Position numbers and translations under genes: made by a program
Virus record (IMG/VR): IMGVR_UViG_3300006789_000113
Coordinates: 1 to 28,461 of that record
Length of the DNA: 28,461 nt
Strand: one strand, 5' to 3'
Source: a virus
The notes under the pieces: generated by a model
What the model was told of the DNA's origin: nothing
The model's database searches: none
The model's input: only the letters and a program-made list of their open reading frames with translations
Part shown: positions 7,028 to 14,399 of the stretch, one piece after another
Layout of the letters: every line of letters starts with the position of its first letter
How positions within the stretch are numbered: the first letter of the stretch is position 1

Positions 7028-9367
7028 CTAACTCTCCATGTCCTGTTCTGTATCTAGCATAGGAGTTATGTCAAACATATTCTCTTCTTCTAGCTCTTCC
7101 ATTGCAGGTGTGACGGAGTTCATCAGATTTGATTTTGCATCGTTAAGTCTAGCTTTATACAAGCTAGCCGCCATATCAGCTCTGTTAGATACTTTATCTA
7201 ACTCTCCACTGAATTTTTCTACTTCTAAACGCTTCTTAGCGTGAATCTCTTCACGTGAAGCAGTTTGTAGGTCTCCCTTGACCTTCTTTAATTCTTCTGA
7301 TAGCATTTGTATAGTCTGTTGCATTTGTTGCATTTGACCAGAGCGTTCCATAACTCCTTCGATATCTACCAATTCTGTCTTTTTTAATACTTCTGTTTGG
7401 TCTATTAAGCCCATTTGGAACATTTGCATGTAAGTATTTAATAAAGCCATTCTATTTGTTGGTAATGTAGATCCAGATACTACCACTAAGTCATATCGAC
7501 CTACGCCAACATCATGAAATTTTTGTACAACCCCATCTTCCATTTCCTTGTAGAAGTTTATTGCCTCTTCTTTTTCTAGTCCGTTAGGTTGTAATAGTCT
7601 AATTACCTTCTCTTCTGTGTATAGTTGTTGTATTAATGGTATTGCAACCTTACCAACTTGATTTAAAAAGTTTTCTATGTCATCTCTTCTAGATTTAATT
7701 CTACGCTGGCCAAACTCATCTACAACTAATGTACCACGATAAGTAGACGGTGCACTTGCTCCACTACCCTGCATAAGCTCAAAAATACCAAAGCCGTATT
7801 CTAAATCATATTTAGCATCAGCTTCATTCTTATACAACTCATTTGGTAACGGCACTGGGCCAGCAACAATGGGTGCACCCAATTCAGCATCAAATTCAAT
7901 TACACTAGTACCAGCTTTACTCCACTCCTCTTCAATCTGTCTTAAATCTGCAGACCCCCTAGGAATTAAAAGTTTTACATTAGTACTTGTACTTGCATGT
8001 GCTATAATTAATGAACGTATTTTGTTTATATACTCTTGTAAAGGTCTATATAGTCTTACATCGGATTCTGGATAAGGATTACGATGATGTACATTCATTA
8101 ATGTAACTATAGGGTAATCTTCTGAAGGCAGCATTCTTTTGTATAATAAGTGATCTCCAACAGTAACAATCATTTCTATACAAGGTTTTTGTATTTCATT
8201 ACAGGTTATTTCACCCATACCTTTTAATTCTTCTAAACTTACTGGTATTAAAGTAGTCGTACTACCTGGTATAGCATCTTCATCTTCTGGTCCATTAACT
8301 CTTACAGGGGGTGCTGGAACTGGATTACCCATTTCATCCATCTGAGGATCGGGTATTTGATAGTGAAAAGTTCCACCAGTCTCTATTATAATATCTACTA
8401 AACTTGAAACAGCTTCAGGTTCAAAGATAATTATTTCTTCCCCAGTAATCTTTCTTATTTTAATGTAGCTTTTAGCAATGTATTGTTCAAACTCATCTAC
8501 GTCAAATAAAAATTCTCTTTGAGAGAAGGGTTCGTATACATTATAGTAATATGCTGTTGTTCTAGTATATCTTTCAGTATATCTTCTCTTTGTATGCATA
8601 CGAGTCTCATCTGTTCCAGAAAACATTTGACCTTCTGTTGCTGCTAAATCGGTAACAGGATAGTCATCTTGATTGTCATCTGGGTTAGATTGTTCTATTA
8701 TATCCATATATTCTGGATATACAAGCTCTGCATACTCGTCTGTCATGTATTTACATACTAGAATATGTGCAGCATCTCTAGCATAAACATCCTTTGAGTT
8801 AGGATCAATGTAAACATCTAAAGGATTTAATGCTTTAATACACACTTCTCCCTTCCCTAAGTCTGCTTGAGGGTCTTGATATACCTGCATAACACCCATA
8901 CCACCTACATAGTAGTCATCAATAATTCTTTTTAATTCTTCGTCACCACTAGAATGCTGCCATATATATTGAAATAAATCTGAAAATACTTTTGCTGTCT
9001 TTCTATCTGAATCTTCTCTAGCTGTAGTTCTAAATTGTGGTGAGTTATATGTAAGTAAAGACTTTGCTGTTTCTACGATAGGGTGAATACGATTTACTAC
9101 TATAGGTGCTTGACCACGAGACTCTAATACTTCTTGTTCTTCGTTAGTCCATTGAGCCCCCGCTCTAAATTCTACTGCTTCTTGAAATTTTTGTGCCCAT
9201 AATTCTCTTGAGCTTTTGTATTCTGTATATATTTCTTGCGTTAATTGTACTTCTTCGGGTGTTTCGTATGAATCTATAGATCCGCTCTCAAAATCAAAAA
9301 CTACTTTGTTATCTTTCTGGCTTTGAGTCCTTGTTGCTGCTGTCTTTTTCTGTATGTTCCTTGGCAA
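7028..9367 (-). CDS. Portal protein (P22-like, long)
   Basis: This is a 779-residue protein forming the DNA entry ring of the head. The N-terminal part shows the P22-portal pattern: ELWAQKFQEAVEFRAGAQW and APIVVNRIHPIVETAKSLLT, then QYIWQHSSGDEELKRIIDD and YYVGGMGVMQVYQDP, then ALNPLDVYIDPNSKD. Residues about 430-470 hold YPIVTLMNVHHRNPYPESD. The C-terminal 150 residues are helical and charged (MLSEELKKVKGDLQTASREE), consistent with a barrel or crown. The start is unusual: the first codon is TTG, with GAGG placed 6-7 nt upstream and no good ATG nearby, so TTG is preferred. A 50-residue frame overlaps the start by 59 nt. Confidence 0.9.
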   Translation of the reverse strand: MPRNIQKKTAATRTQSQKDNKVVFDFESGSIDSYETPEEVQLTQEIYTEYKSSRELWAQKFQEAVEFRAGAQWTNEEQEVLESRGQAPIVVNRIHPIVETAKSLLTYNSPQFRTTAREDSDRKTAKVFSDLFQYIWQHSSGDEELKRIIDDYYVGGMGVMQVYQDPQADLGKGEVCIKALNPLDVYIDPNSKDVYARDAAHILVCKYMTDEYAELVYPEYMDIIEQSNPDDNQDDYPVTDLAATEGQMFSGTDETRMHTKRRYTERYTRTTAYYYNVYEPFSQREFLFDVDEFEQYIAKSYIKIRKITGEEIIIFEPEAVSSLVDIIIETGGTFHYQIPDPQMDEMGNPVPAPPVRVNGPEDEDAIPGSTTTLIPVSLEELKGMGEITCNEIQKPCIEMIVTVGDHLLYKRMLPSEDYPIVTLMNVHHRNPYPESDVRLYRPLQEYINKIRSLIIAHASTSTNVKLLIPRGSADLRQIEEEWSKAGTSVIEFDAELGAPIVAGPVPLPNELYKNEADAKYDLEYGFGIFELMQGSGASAPSTYRGTLVVDEFGQRRIKSRRDDIENFLNQVGKVAIPLIQQLYTEEKVIRLLQPNGLEKEEAINFYKEMEDGVVQKFHDVGVGRYDLVVVSGSTLPTNRMALLNTYMQMFQMGLIDQTEVLKKTELVDIEGVMERSGQMQQMQQTIQMLSEELKKVKGDLQTASREEIHAKKRLEVEKFSGELDKVSNRADMAASLYKARLNDAKSNLMNSVTPAMEELEEENMFDITPMLDTEQDMES

Positions 9368-9461
9368 GCTTAACCTCTACGTATCCCTTCGGTATCTTTA
9401 TTTTTAAATCAGACAAGATCTTAGTTATGTCTAATTTGTACTTATCTATTTTATCGCTCAT
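9309..9461 (-). CDS. 50-aa protein overlapping portal start
   Basis: This frame reads MSDKIDKYKLDITKILSDLK and continues IKIPKGYVEVKLAKE before a polar tail. It begins at an ATG at 9461 and overlaps the first 59 nt of the portal in another frame, filling part of the 145-nt gap after the terminase gene. No strong ribosome binding site is visible. Its regular alternation of charged and hydrophobic residues looks protein-like. It may serve to couple translation into the TTG start of the portal. No family is recognised. Confidence 0.45.
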   Translation of the reverse strand: MSDKIDKYKLDITKILSDLKIKIPKGYVEVKLAKEHTEKDSSNKDSKPER

Positions 9462-9512
9462 AGAATTTTACTACGTAATTTAAGTGCTAATGTAAAGTTT
9501 GTCAAGTCTTTT

Positions 9513-10994
9513 TTATAGTAATTTCCAACTTTTTCTTTGAGGCATACTATAATCTTCCTCTTCGTAAACGGTTATTGCATCATGTACTGGCCTATAACAG
9601 TTTTTATTTGCATAGAAAAATCCATCTAACAAATCGTCATGCTTACCACGTGGATATAATAACAGCTCATCTTCTAATGCTTGCATGTTTTTCTGTATAA
9701 ATATCTTACCATTAGCAAATAATGGTTGTAAACTTTCCAATCTGTAGGATTTTCTAGTTCTAGGATTCTCTTTTATTTCTAATCCTGGTATAAACATACC
9801 TAACTGTTCTGCTTGTTCTTTGATATATTGACGTAACATTTCCTGATAACCAACAGATTCTATCCTAGTCTTAGTACTTTTTAAGTTTTTAAAATTTTGT
9901 ATGATAGCATCAGCTAAATCTAAAGGTGTTGCTCGTTTTCTATAATACGGTAGTATCCAACGATTATGATCACTATCAATAGCAATATTAAATATAACAC
10001 TATAGTCTGCTCCTTTTTTTGTACTAGATGCGGGATCGACTCCTGTAAAGATGTTTACAGGTCTAATCTCTTCCACTTCCTCACCATTAATGTTCGTCAG
10101 TACGAGATTCGACAATCCCTGTTCATCTCTGTCGATATATCCATCATAGTAGTTAATATCTTCAGCACGAAACAAATTATCTTCATCACCAACAATTTGG
10201 CAAAGATATTCTCTGTAAAATACCGATAATCTATTTATACTATCTAATTCATCTTTCTTTTGCTTTAACTTATCTACGGGCCATACTTCTGGCCATAGTG
10301 CTACATTGTTTTCAAGGTCAGGACTAAACTGTAAGTTTCTCCAACCTTTCATATCTTTTAACGTTTCAACCATACATCGCTCATGCTGCGGAGTACCAAT
10401 GACACAGATTCTACCACGGAGCGGGTCAAGGGATGGAACACCAGATTGCAGCAACCAACGTAGATTATATTCCATCGCTTCTGCAGTTTTCGTGTTAACC
10501 TCGTCTTCAGGATCATCCAGTACCAATAACGTCGGTCTTTGATTCCCATGTTTAATCCCCCTTATCTGTTGCCCTGTACCTTTACATATAATAATACTAC
10601 CATCTTTTAGTTCAATCTCTGTATTAGTCCACTTCCTGGCGGAGTTCTGTCCCCAATATCCAAAAAAATATCTAAACTCTTGTGAATAGTCTAACACGTC
10701 TTTTATAGTACCAAGAAGCTTTGTAGCATGAGATTGTGTTCTAGATACTAATACAATTACTTTCGTACCCTTATCCATCATTAAATGCCACAAAGGATAA
10801 ACGCCAGCAACAATCGATGACTTAGCATGACCACGTGGTGCTATAATATTTATCTGTTTATGCTCAGAACTTAACTCTTGTACAATATCGTAATGAAATC
10901 CTGGAGAGTTCTCACTAAACATGTTAGGCATTACCATCCTACCAAACAAAAGCATGTCTTGTTGCATCTCTAATAATACTTTTTTCTTATCCAT
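9513..10994 (-). CDS. terL: Terminase large subunit
   Basis: This 493-residue protein is the packaging motor: an ATPase that pumps DNA into the procapsid and a nuclease that cuts it. The Walker A motif is APRGHAKSS at 52-60 and the Walker B motif is LLVLDDPED at 156-164. The motor's coupling motif is probably RICVIGTP near 195-202. The RNase-H-like nuclease starts at FTGVDPASSTKKGADYSV, giving Asp320 and Asp330, and its last acidic residues lie in RGKHDDLLDGF near the C-terminus. Length and motif spacing are normal. A 39-residue gene ends inside its first codons, and the small subunit lies just upstream. Confidence 0.95.
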   Translation of the reverse strand: MDKKKVLLEMQQDMLLFGRMVMPNMFSENSPGFHYDIVQELSSEHKQINIIAPRGHAKSSIVAGVYPLWHLMMDKGTKVIVLVSRTQSHATKLLGTIKDVLDYSQEFRYFFGYWGQNSARKWTNTEIELKDGSIIICKGTGQQIRGIKHGNQRPTLLVLDDPEDEVNTKTAEAMEYNLRWLLQSGVPSLDPLRGRICVIGTPQHERCMVETLKDMKGWRNLQFSPDLENNVALWPEVWPVDKLKQKKDELDSINRLSVFYREYLCQIVGDEDNLFRAEDINYYDGYIDRDEQGLSNLVLTNINGEEVEEIRPVNIFTGVDPASSTKKGADYSVIFNIAIDSDHNRWILPYYRKRATPLDLADAIIQNFKNLKSTKTRIESVGYQEMLRQYIKEQAEQLGMFIPGLEIKENPRTRKSYRLESLQPLFANGKIFIQKNMQALEDELLLYPRGKHDDLLDGFFYANKNCYRPVHDAITVYEEEDYSMPQRKSWKLL

Positions 10995-11106
10995 TTGACT
11001 CTTCTATTGTAATAATTAATCTAAAATCTTCTGCAACTGCTTTTAATACAGCTATAAATTCTTTTACATCAATCTCTGTTCCTTTAATCTTTATCGTTTT
11101 CTTCAT
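10987..11106 (-). CDS. 39-aa protein between terminase subunits
   Basis: This open frame reads MKKTIKIKGTEIDVKEFIAV and then LKAVAEDFRLIITIEESNG. It starts inside the last 23 nt of the small-subunit gene and ends 8 nt into the large-subunit gene, so it bridges the gap exactly and is probably translated by coupling. The predicted beta-alpha-beta pattern is compact. No family is recognised. Confidence 0.5.
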   Translation of the reverse strand: MKKTIKIKGTEIDVKEFIAVLKAVAEDFRLIITIEESNG

Positions 11107-11857
11107 CTAGCTGTCTCGTTTGTGTGGCTTTTAGTTTTTTAGTTTGTTTATCGTATGTGTCAGCTATCTGATGTGTTATATCCATCTCTAAAGACTCTGT
11201 AACCTGCTTGTTTTTAGGTTGCATGTCTAAAAATACTGACAATTCTTTTGCAGCACGTATCATATTAGCAGGATCTTCCTTAACTTTAGCTACATCTACT
11301 GCATCTTTCATAACATCTAGTACATAACCTTCATCAATTTCTTTATCTACCAGTATTTCTTTTAGCTTATCTGCCATAATCTTCTTTACCTCTTTAGTTT
11401 TTAACAACTTACGCACTGCAACAGCAGGATTTTTCTGATCAGGTCTGTATATTGTCCCTATTTTATCTAAATCTGGCTTTATACCTGATACTTTGTAGGC
11501 TAAAAACGCATCTATTGCTAAATCTGCCCTAGATTTGTTAGCTTCTATGTCTGAATAGCTCCTTGTAGACACACTACTGTAGTTTTTACTGTAGTAATGT
11601 GGTTCAAACTCTAGCTTCGCAGTCTTTTTAGCCCATTGCCTACCATATGGAAACACCATTTCAATGCTTGTGCCGTAAATGTTACGCTGAATACACTCAG
11701 CCACATAACCGTCGTCACTAATCCCCCAATCACCAGGGTTACATTTGTTCCACTTTTTGTATTTCTTACCAGTTTTTTCAAATTCTTTAACGGGATATAC
11801 TTCATAATCAGTGGATTCAAAGTTATTTATCTTCAGTCTTCTCGTTATCTTTATCAT
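11084..11857 (-). CDS. Terminase small subunit-like protein
   Basis: This 257-residue protein is probably the DNA-recognition subunit of the packaging enzyme. The middle and C-terminal parts fit small-terminase organisation: a helical segment with RADLAIDAFLAYKVSGIKP, then AVAVRKLLKTKEVKKIMADK, then EIDEGYVLDVMKDAVDVAK, then a helix AAKELSVFLDMQPKNKQVTE. The last resembles the common small-terminase ending in which a conserved helix is followed by a Gly/Met-rich turn and an acidic tail. The N-terminal 90 residues (NPGDWGISDDGYVAECIQRN) are an extra domain not usual for the family. It lies immediately upstream of the large subunit. Confidence 0.65.
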   Translation of the reverse strand: MIKITRRLKINNFESTDYEVYPVKEFEKTGKKYKKWNKCNPGDWGISDDGYVAECIQRNIYGTSIEMVFPYGRQWAKKTAKLEFEPHYYSKNYSSVSTRSYSDIEANKSRADLAIDAFLAYKVSGIKPDLDKIGTIYRPDQKNPAVAVRKLLKTKEVKKIMADKLKEILVDKEIDEGYVLDVMKDAVDVAKVKEDPANMIRAAKELSVFLDMQPKNKQVTESLEMDITHQIADTYDKQTKKLKATQTRQLDEENDKD

Positions 11858-12044
11858 CTATAGGATATTTTTTTTCTAAAAATTTTATGAAGTCTTCTTT
11901 GTCTCCATGCATGTCCATATATTCATCTAGGGCCTTATCCCCGTTGAAAACCTGCATCTTTAGTCCTTCTATCTGCATCATTATTGCCCCTATCATACTT
12001 GATAGCTCTTTTACTGTTGGCTTCTTTTTTTTCTTTTGTATCAT
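11823..12044 (-). CDS. Small helical late protein
   Basis: This 73-residue protein begins MIQKKKKKPTVKELSSMIG and continues AIMMQIEGLKMQVFNGDKAL, a probable helical hairpin or short coiled coil, ending in a charged tail (KDNEKTEDK). It overlaps the small terminase gene by 35 nt, so it is the first or second gene of the late operon, close to a probable leftward promoter. No family is recognised; a terminase partner is possible by position. Confidence 0.55.
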   Translation of the reverse strand: MIQKKKKKPTVKELSSMIGAIMMQIEGLKMQVFNGDKALDEYMDMHGDKEDFIKFLEKKYPIDDKDNEKTEDK

Positions 12045-12051
12045 ATTTTAC

Positions 12052-12080
12052 TTGACATCCTCTTTTTTTAGTAGTATACT
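12052..12080 (+). promoter_or_regulatory. Near-consensus sigma70 promoter, rightward
   Basis: TTGACA at 12052-12057 is a perfect -35 box. After exactly 17 nt comes TATACT at 12075-12080, a good -10 box. A transcript from here would run rightward into the early region at 12489, passing antisense over the 70-residue leftward gene at 12124-12336. No better promoter is visible between 12337 and 12488. Confidence 0.6.
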
Positions 12081-12120
12081 ATAAGTAATACTTAACACAT
12101 GTGTCAGTATACTATAAGTA
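12073..12120. repeat. Two 15-nt direct repeats around a palindrome (operator-like)
   Basis: AGTATACTATAAGTA occurs at 12073-12087 and again at 12106-12120, 33 nt apart, about three helical turns. The part AGTATACT is itself palindromic. Between them lies the palindrome ACACATGTGT at 12095-12104. The first repeat covers the -10 box of the rightward promoter and possible boxes of a leftward promoter, so the set looks like a regulator binding region. Confidence 0.55.
12078..12107 (-). promoter_or_regulatory. Possible leftward late promoter
   Basis: On the minus strand, CTGACA (plus positions 12102-12107) is separated by 18 nt from TATAGT (12078-12083). Each box matches five of six consensus bases. 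It would start a transcript about 27 nt before the ATG at 12044 and so serve the terminase-capsid operon. It overlaps the rightward promoter, so the two would compete or share control. Confidence 0.4.
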
Positions 12121-12123
12121 TCA

Positions 12124-12336
12124 TTAATTTTTTTCTATATAAAATTCAACTCCCATTTCTAAAGCATCATGAACAAAATCAATCTCAGCCTGTGCTAAGT
12201 GCATACTCTTAACATGAATATGATCTTCGTTACCAGGTTCAAAGGGGTATTCTACCCATTCTTTAGAAATTTTATCAAATTTTTGTAGCTTTCCACTCAT
12301 AACCATTTCAAATAACATTTTTCTAGGAATCTTCAT
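12124..12336 (-). CDS. 70-aa unknown protein
   Basis: This small protein begins MKIPRKMLFEMVMSGKLQKF and continues with EWVEYPFEPGNEDHIHVKSM and an acidic helical end. It has no Cys and no membrane segment. It lies between the promoter/repeat cluster and the divergent gap, and points leftward. A regulator of the early-late switch is possible because of its position, but no DNA-binding motif is seen and no family is recognised. Confidence 0.55.
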   Translation of the reverse strand: MKIPRKMLFEMVMSGKLQKFDKISKEWVEYPFEPGNEDHIHVKSMHLAQAEIDFVHDALEMGVEFYIEKN

Positions 12337-12488
12337 AATTCAAAATATACAACCCATTTTTAAAAAATGCAACTAGAATGTATGGTTGTCTTATATATAA
12401 GGATAGCCCCTAGCCGTTGGCTTGGCTAATATCAACATTTGGTTGAAAATTAGTAAATTAAACAAGTTAATTAGTAAAGGAGATTATA
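12337..12488. promoter_or_regulatory. Divergent intergenic region with leader hairpins
   Basis: This 152-nt gap separates leftward and rightward genes. It holds an AT-rich first half (TTATATATAA at 12391-12400), then a nested hairpin: TAGCC (12404-12408) with GGCTA (12424-12428) around AGCC/GGCT. A second small hairpin follows, with TCAAC near 12432 pairing with GTTGA. An AAAGGAG ribosome binding site lies just before 12489. The hairpins would lie in the 5' leader of the first early gene. No clear -35/-10 pair was found here for the plus strand. Confidence 0.4.
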
Positions 12489-12788
12489 ATGGATAATCTA
12501 AGAAGTGAGTATTTAGGAATAGAAGTTAAGAGTGTAGATGATAATGGTAACGATAGCTGGAGTAGTCCAGAAGTAATACCAGCTGGTAGTCTTACTGGAG
12601 GTAATGCATTCATTGTTACATCAGGTCCAATTGAATTATGTAGTCAAGCAGATCAGGACGAGTTCTCAGCATTCTTTGCAGAGGGAGTTACTTGCGGTTT
12701 AAGTAAGAAAATAGGTAGTCGTTATAAGACTGCTATTAGAGGTGGAGGCTCATCAGCTAAGAAAGTTAACAGACCTAAAGCTGCTTAA
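12489..12788 (+). CDS. Unknown first early protein
   Basis: This 99-residue protein opens the rightward block. It begins MDNLRSEYLGIEVKSVDDNG, has two Cys (ELCSQAD and VTCGLSKK), and ends with basic RYKTAIRGGGSSAKKVNRPK. Its ribosome binding site (AAAGGAG) is strong and a hairpin follows it, so it may be made in large amounts early in infection. The internal Arg-Gly-Gly-Gly is unlike a modifier tail because 14 residues follow. No family is recognised. Confidence 0.65.
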   Translation: MDNLRSEYLGIEVKSVDDNGNDSWSSPEVIPAGSLTGGNAFIVTSGPIELCSQADQDEFSAFFAEGVTCGLSKKIGSRYKTAIRGGGSSAKKVNRPKAA

Positions 12789-12794
12789 CTATAG

Positions 12795-12818
12795 TAGGGA
12801 AGTGTAATAGCTTCCCTA
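12795..12818 (+). terminator. Intergenic hairpin after first early gene
   Basis: TAGGGAAG (12795-12802) pairs perfectly with CTTCCCTA (12811-12818) around an 8-nt loop. No T run follows, so it is a weak terminator, mRNA 3' stabiliser or processing site. It would let the first gene be expressed above the following ones. Confidence 0.55.
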
Positions 12819-12863
12819 TCTATCATTTAATACCCTACAATAGTCGTGAAGGAGGAAATACAT

Positions 12864-13070
12864 ATGACTAATAGAAAACATAAAGCTGAGCAGCTTATCT
12901 TACTATTTGACTATCATTTTGATAACAGAACAGTCAATCATTACAAAGTACAAGACAAGCTCAGTAAGTTAGACAATAAACAGTTACTTCATCTAATCAG
13001 TCTAATAGATGAGAATAAAGTAATCATGGCGTACAGACAGATGTTAGCTATGATAAATAAAGTTAATTAA
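12864..13070 (+). CDS. 68-aa unknown early protein
   Basis: The protein begins MTNRKHKAEQLILLFDYHFDN. The start at 12864 is chosen because AGGAGG lies 8 nt upstream; the in-frame GTG at 12846 would put that site inside the gene. It is helical and charged (LSKLDNKQLLHLISLIDENK) with no membrane segment. The phrase CCCTACAATA occurs just upstream and again just upstream of the next gene. No family is recognised. Confidence 0.6.
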   Translation: MTNRKHKAEQLILLFDYHFDNRTVNHYKVQDKLSKLDNKQLLHLISLIDENKVIMAYRQMLAMINKVN

Positions 13071-13101
13071 TTCCCTACAATAAGGGAGGAAGAGAGTACC
13101 A

Positions 13102-13380
13102 ATGGTATACATACAGATTATACTAGCTACTATGCTTATACTAGCATTAGTAATCATGATGATGCAAGTCACCAACATACTTAATCAATACAGAAAGACA
13201 GTACAGCAAAACTATATGCTTCAGGTGGAAGTCAATAGACTTAAAGCCAAAGAGAAAGAAGCAGCTATGATGCTAGCTAAGTTACAAGAAGATAGTAAGT
13301 TTATACATCAGTCTGACAAATCTATAAATAGATTAGAGACAGAATACCTAAGCAAAAACTTGTTTGAGCTAGTAGAGTGA
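13102..13380 (+). CDS. Single-pass membrane protein with coiled coil
   Basis: This 92-residue protein begins with a membrane segment at about residues 2-23 (MVYIQIILATMLILALVIMM). A charged helix follows (NYMLQVEVNRLKAKEKEAAM), probably a coiled coil in the cytoplasm. It has a strong GGGAGGA site. Its layout recalls small phage membrane proteins such as spanin or superinfection-type proteins, but there is no lysis gene nearby and no lipobox. Function is unknown. Confidence 0.6.
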   Translation: MVYIQIILATMLILALVIMMMQVTNILNQYRKTVQQNYMLQVEVNRLKAKEKEAAMMLAKLQEDSKFIHQSDKSINRLETEYLSKNLFELVE

Positions 13381-13589
13381 GCAAGAAAAATAAAGTTCCA
13401 GACATCATCAAGACAGAAATTGATGGTGTGTGGAATGGAGGAACAACTACAGGTACATATAAAGACAGATCTGTAGACAAAAAGACCATCAAGAAACTAA
13501 TTCATAAACAGTTAGATCAAAAGAATGAACAAGAGAATGATGACTACATGGAAGATTTACTTCTAGATGCTAGTCAGCTTTATAAATAG
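13377..13589 (+). CDS. 70-aa unknown protein, GTG start
   Basis: The start is a GTG overlapping the stop of the membrane protein gene (GTGA), so translation is coupled. The sequence is polar and charged: MSKKNKVPDIIKTEIDGVWN, then TIKKLIHKQLDQKNEQENDD. No Cys, membrane segment or family is recognised. A structured stretch of about 200 nt follows directly after its stop. Confidence 0.5.
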   Translation: MSKKNKVPDIIKTEIDGVWNGGTTTGTYKDRSVDKKTIKKLIHKQLDQKNEQENDDYMEDLLLDASQLYK

Positions 13590-13603
13590 TTTCGGTGGCT
13601 GAA
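13590..13603 (+). repeat. 14-nt inverted repeat, left copy
   Basis: TTTCGGTGGCTGAA follows the stop codon at 13587-13589 directly. It matches the reverse complement of 23281-23294 over 14 of 14 bases; the match ends on both sides. It can fold as TTCGG-TGG-CTGAA with one G-U pair. Both copies lie outside genes and bracket a 9.7-kb segment. Confidence 0.5.
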
Positions 13604-13798
13604 AGTAGGTTAGCCGTAAAGGTTTCATAGTAGATAAATTACATGATTAACTAACCTGCTATCACAATTCAATATTAAGCAGCAATACTATAGAGTTTTA
13701 AGCTTAGCGGCTTTCCACAATTCTCAGACGTGAGTGTAAGTGTCCGTAAGGGATATCTAAGTATTGCTGTTTATAACATAAAAAGAGGTATAGAACAG
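13590..13798 (+). ncRNA. Structured intergenic stretch, possible small RNA or leader
   Basis: There is no convincing gene here. Two long pairings are visible: AGTAGGTTAG (13604-13613) with CTAACCTGCT (13651-13660), one G-U pair; and CAGCAATACT (13680-13689) with AGTATTGCTG (13760-13769), perfect over 10 bp with about 70 nt enclosed. The palindrome TAAGCTTA lies between. The stretch opens with TTTCGGTGGCTGAA, whose exact reverse complement occurs at 23281-23294. The second helix ends about 30 nt before the next start codon, so it could be a control leader of the operon that contains the ubiquitin-like cassette. Confidence 0.35.
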
Positions 13799-14212
13799 AT
13801 GAAAGTTAATATCAGAGAAGCACTATATCAATACAATGAAGACTATGATTTGTTTCGTAATTCAACAAAATACAAGTTAAAAGATTTGTTTGCTAATCAC
13901 GACATAATAGATTTTATAATTGATATAAGAGATATCGTTCACATAGAAATGGAGTATATGCGATACCATCACAATAGATTGTGGTGTTATTTTGGTACGC
14001 CAACATCTGAAGAAGAAAGAGTAGATATGAGAATGAGAGGCGAACATGTAGAGTTACATAAAACTATATGGCCTATGTTTAGAGTAAATGTAAATGTATT
14101 TAGGAAAGCATTGCAATACGAGATAGATAATATACCGTATGAAGTATTCCTAAGTTTGAAAACAAAATATGTTCATGTTAAGTTAAGGAGGACTGATGAC
14201 AGAAAGAGTTAG
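13799..14212 (+). CDS. Unknown early protein opening the Ubl operon
   Basis: This 137-residue protein begins MKVNIREALYQYNEDYDLFR. The start at 13799 is preferred because AGAGGT lies 9 nt upstream; a GTG at 13730 is possible but lies inside the structured stretch and has no such site. The protein is rich in aromatic and charged residues, with IVHIEMEYMRYHHNRLWCYF and a segment IDNIPYEVFLSLKTKYVHVK. It overlaps the next gene by 17 nt, making it the first member of a seven-gene operon with the ubiquitin-like cassette. No family is recognised. Confidence 0.6.
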   Translation: MKVNIREALYQYNEDYDLFRNSTKYKLKDLFANHDIIDFIIDIRDIVHIEMEYMRYHHNRLWCYFGTPTSEEERVDMRMRGEHVELHKTIWPMFRVNVNVFRKALQYEIDNIPYEVFLSLKTKYVHVKLRRTDDRKS

Positions 14213-14399
14213 AGAAATTAAAAAATATCCATCTAAGTATTTTCCATATGAAAATAAAAGAAAGTTATTACATGCTTATATGTACAAGAAATATGGAAAT
14301 GGATGGGCTTGGTTCCAAGGAATAAGTCAAGGTAGAAGCAGAGGATCTAGTACATACAGAACGCCATGGCTAGATAAATTTAGGAGGACAGAGAAATGA
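14196..14399 (+). CDS. 67-aa basic unknown protein
   Basis: The protein begins MTERVREIKKYPSKYFPYEN and has aromatic, basic and Gly/Ser-rich parts (KYGNGWAWFQGISQGRSRGS). It is preceded by AAGGAGG within the previous gene and its stop overlaps the next start (ATGA). It is probably soluble and may bind nucleic acid. No family is recognised. Confidence 0.55.
   Translation: MTERVREIKKYPSKYFPYENKRKLLHAYMYKKYGNGWAWFQGISQGRSRGSSTYRTPWLDKFRRTEK

Noticed and set aside
12073-12120. CRISPR-like repeats
   Set aside because: Only two 15-nt copies with an 18-nt gap, overlapping promoter boxes; no array.
12489-12788. First early protein as a second ubiquitin-like modifier because it contains Arg-Gly-Gly-Gly
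   Set aside because: Fourteen residues follow the Gly run, no final beta strand precedes it and no beta-grasp order is visible. It is far from the cassette.
13102-13380. Spanin or holin
   Set aside because: No endolysin, lipobox or paired lysis gene nearby, and the early-operon position does not fit lysis genes.
13590-13798. Hammerhead ribozyme, suggested by CTGAAAG
   Set aside because: The conserved CUGANGA core and the matching GAAA are absent.
13730-14212. GTG start at 13730 for the operon's first protein
   Set aside because: No ribosome binding site precedes it and it lies in the structured stretch; the ATG at 13799 has AGAGGT upstream.
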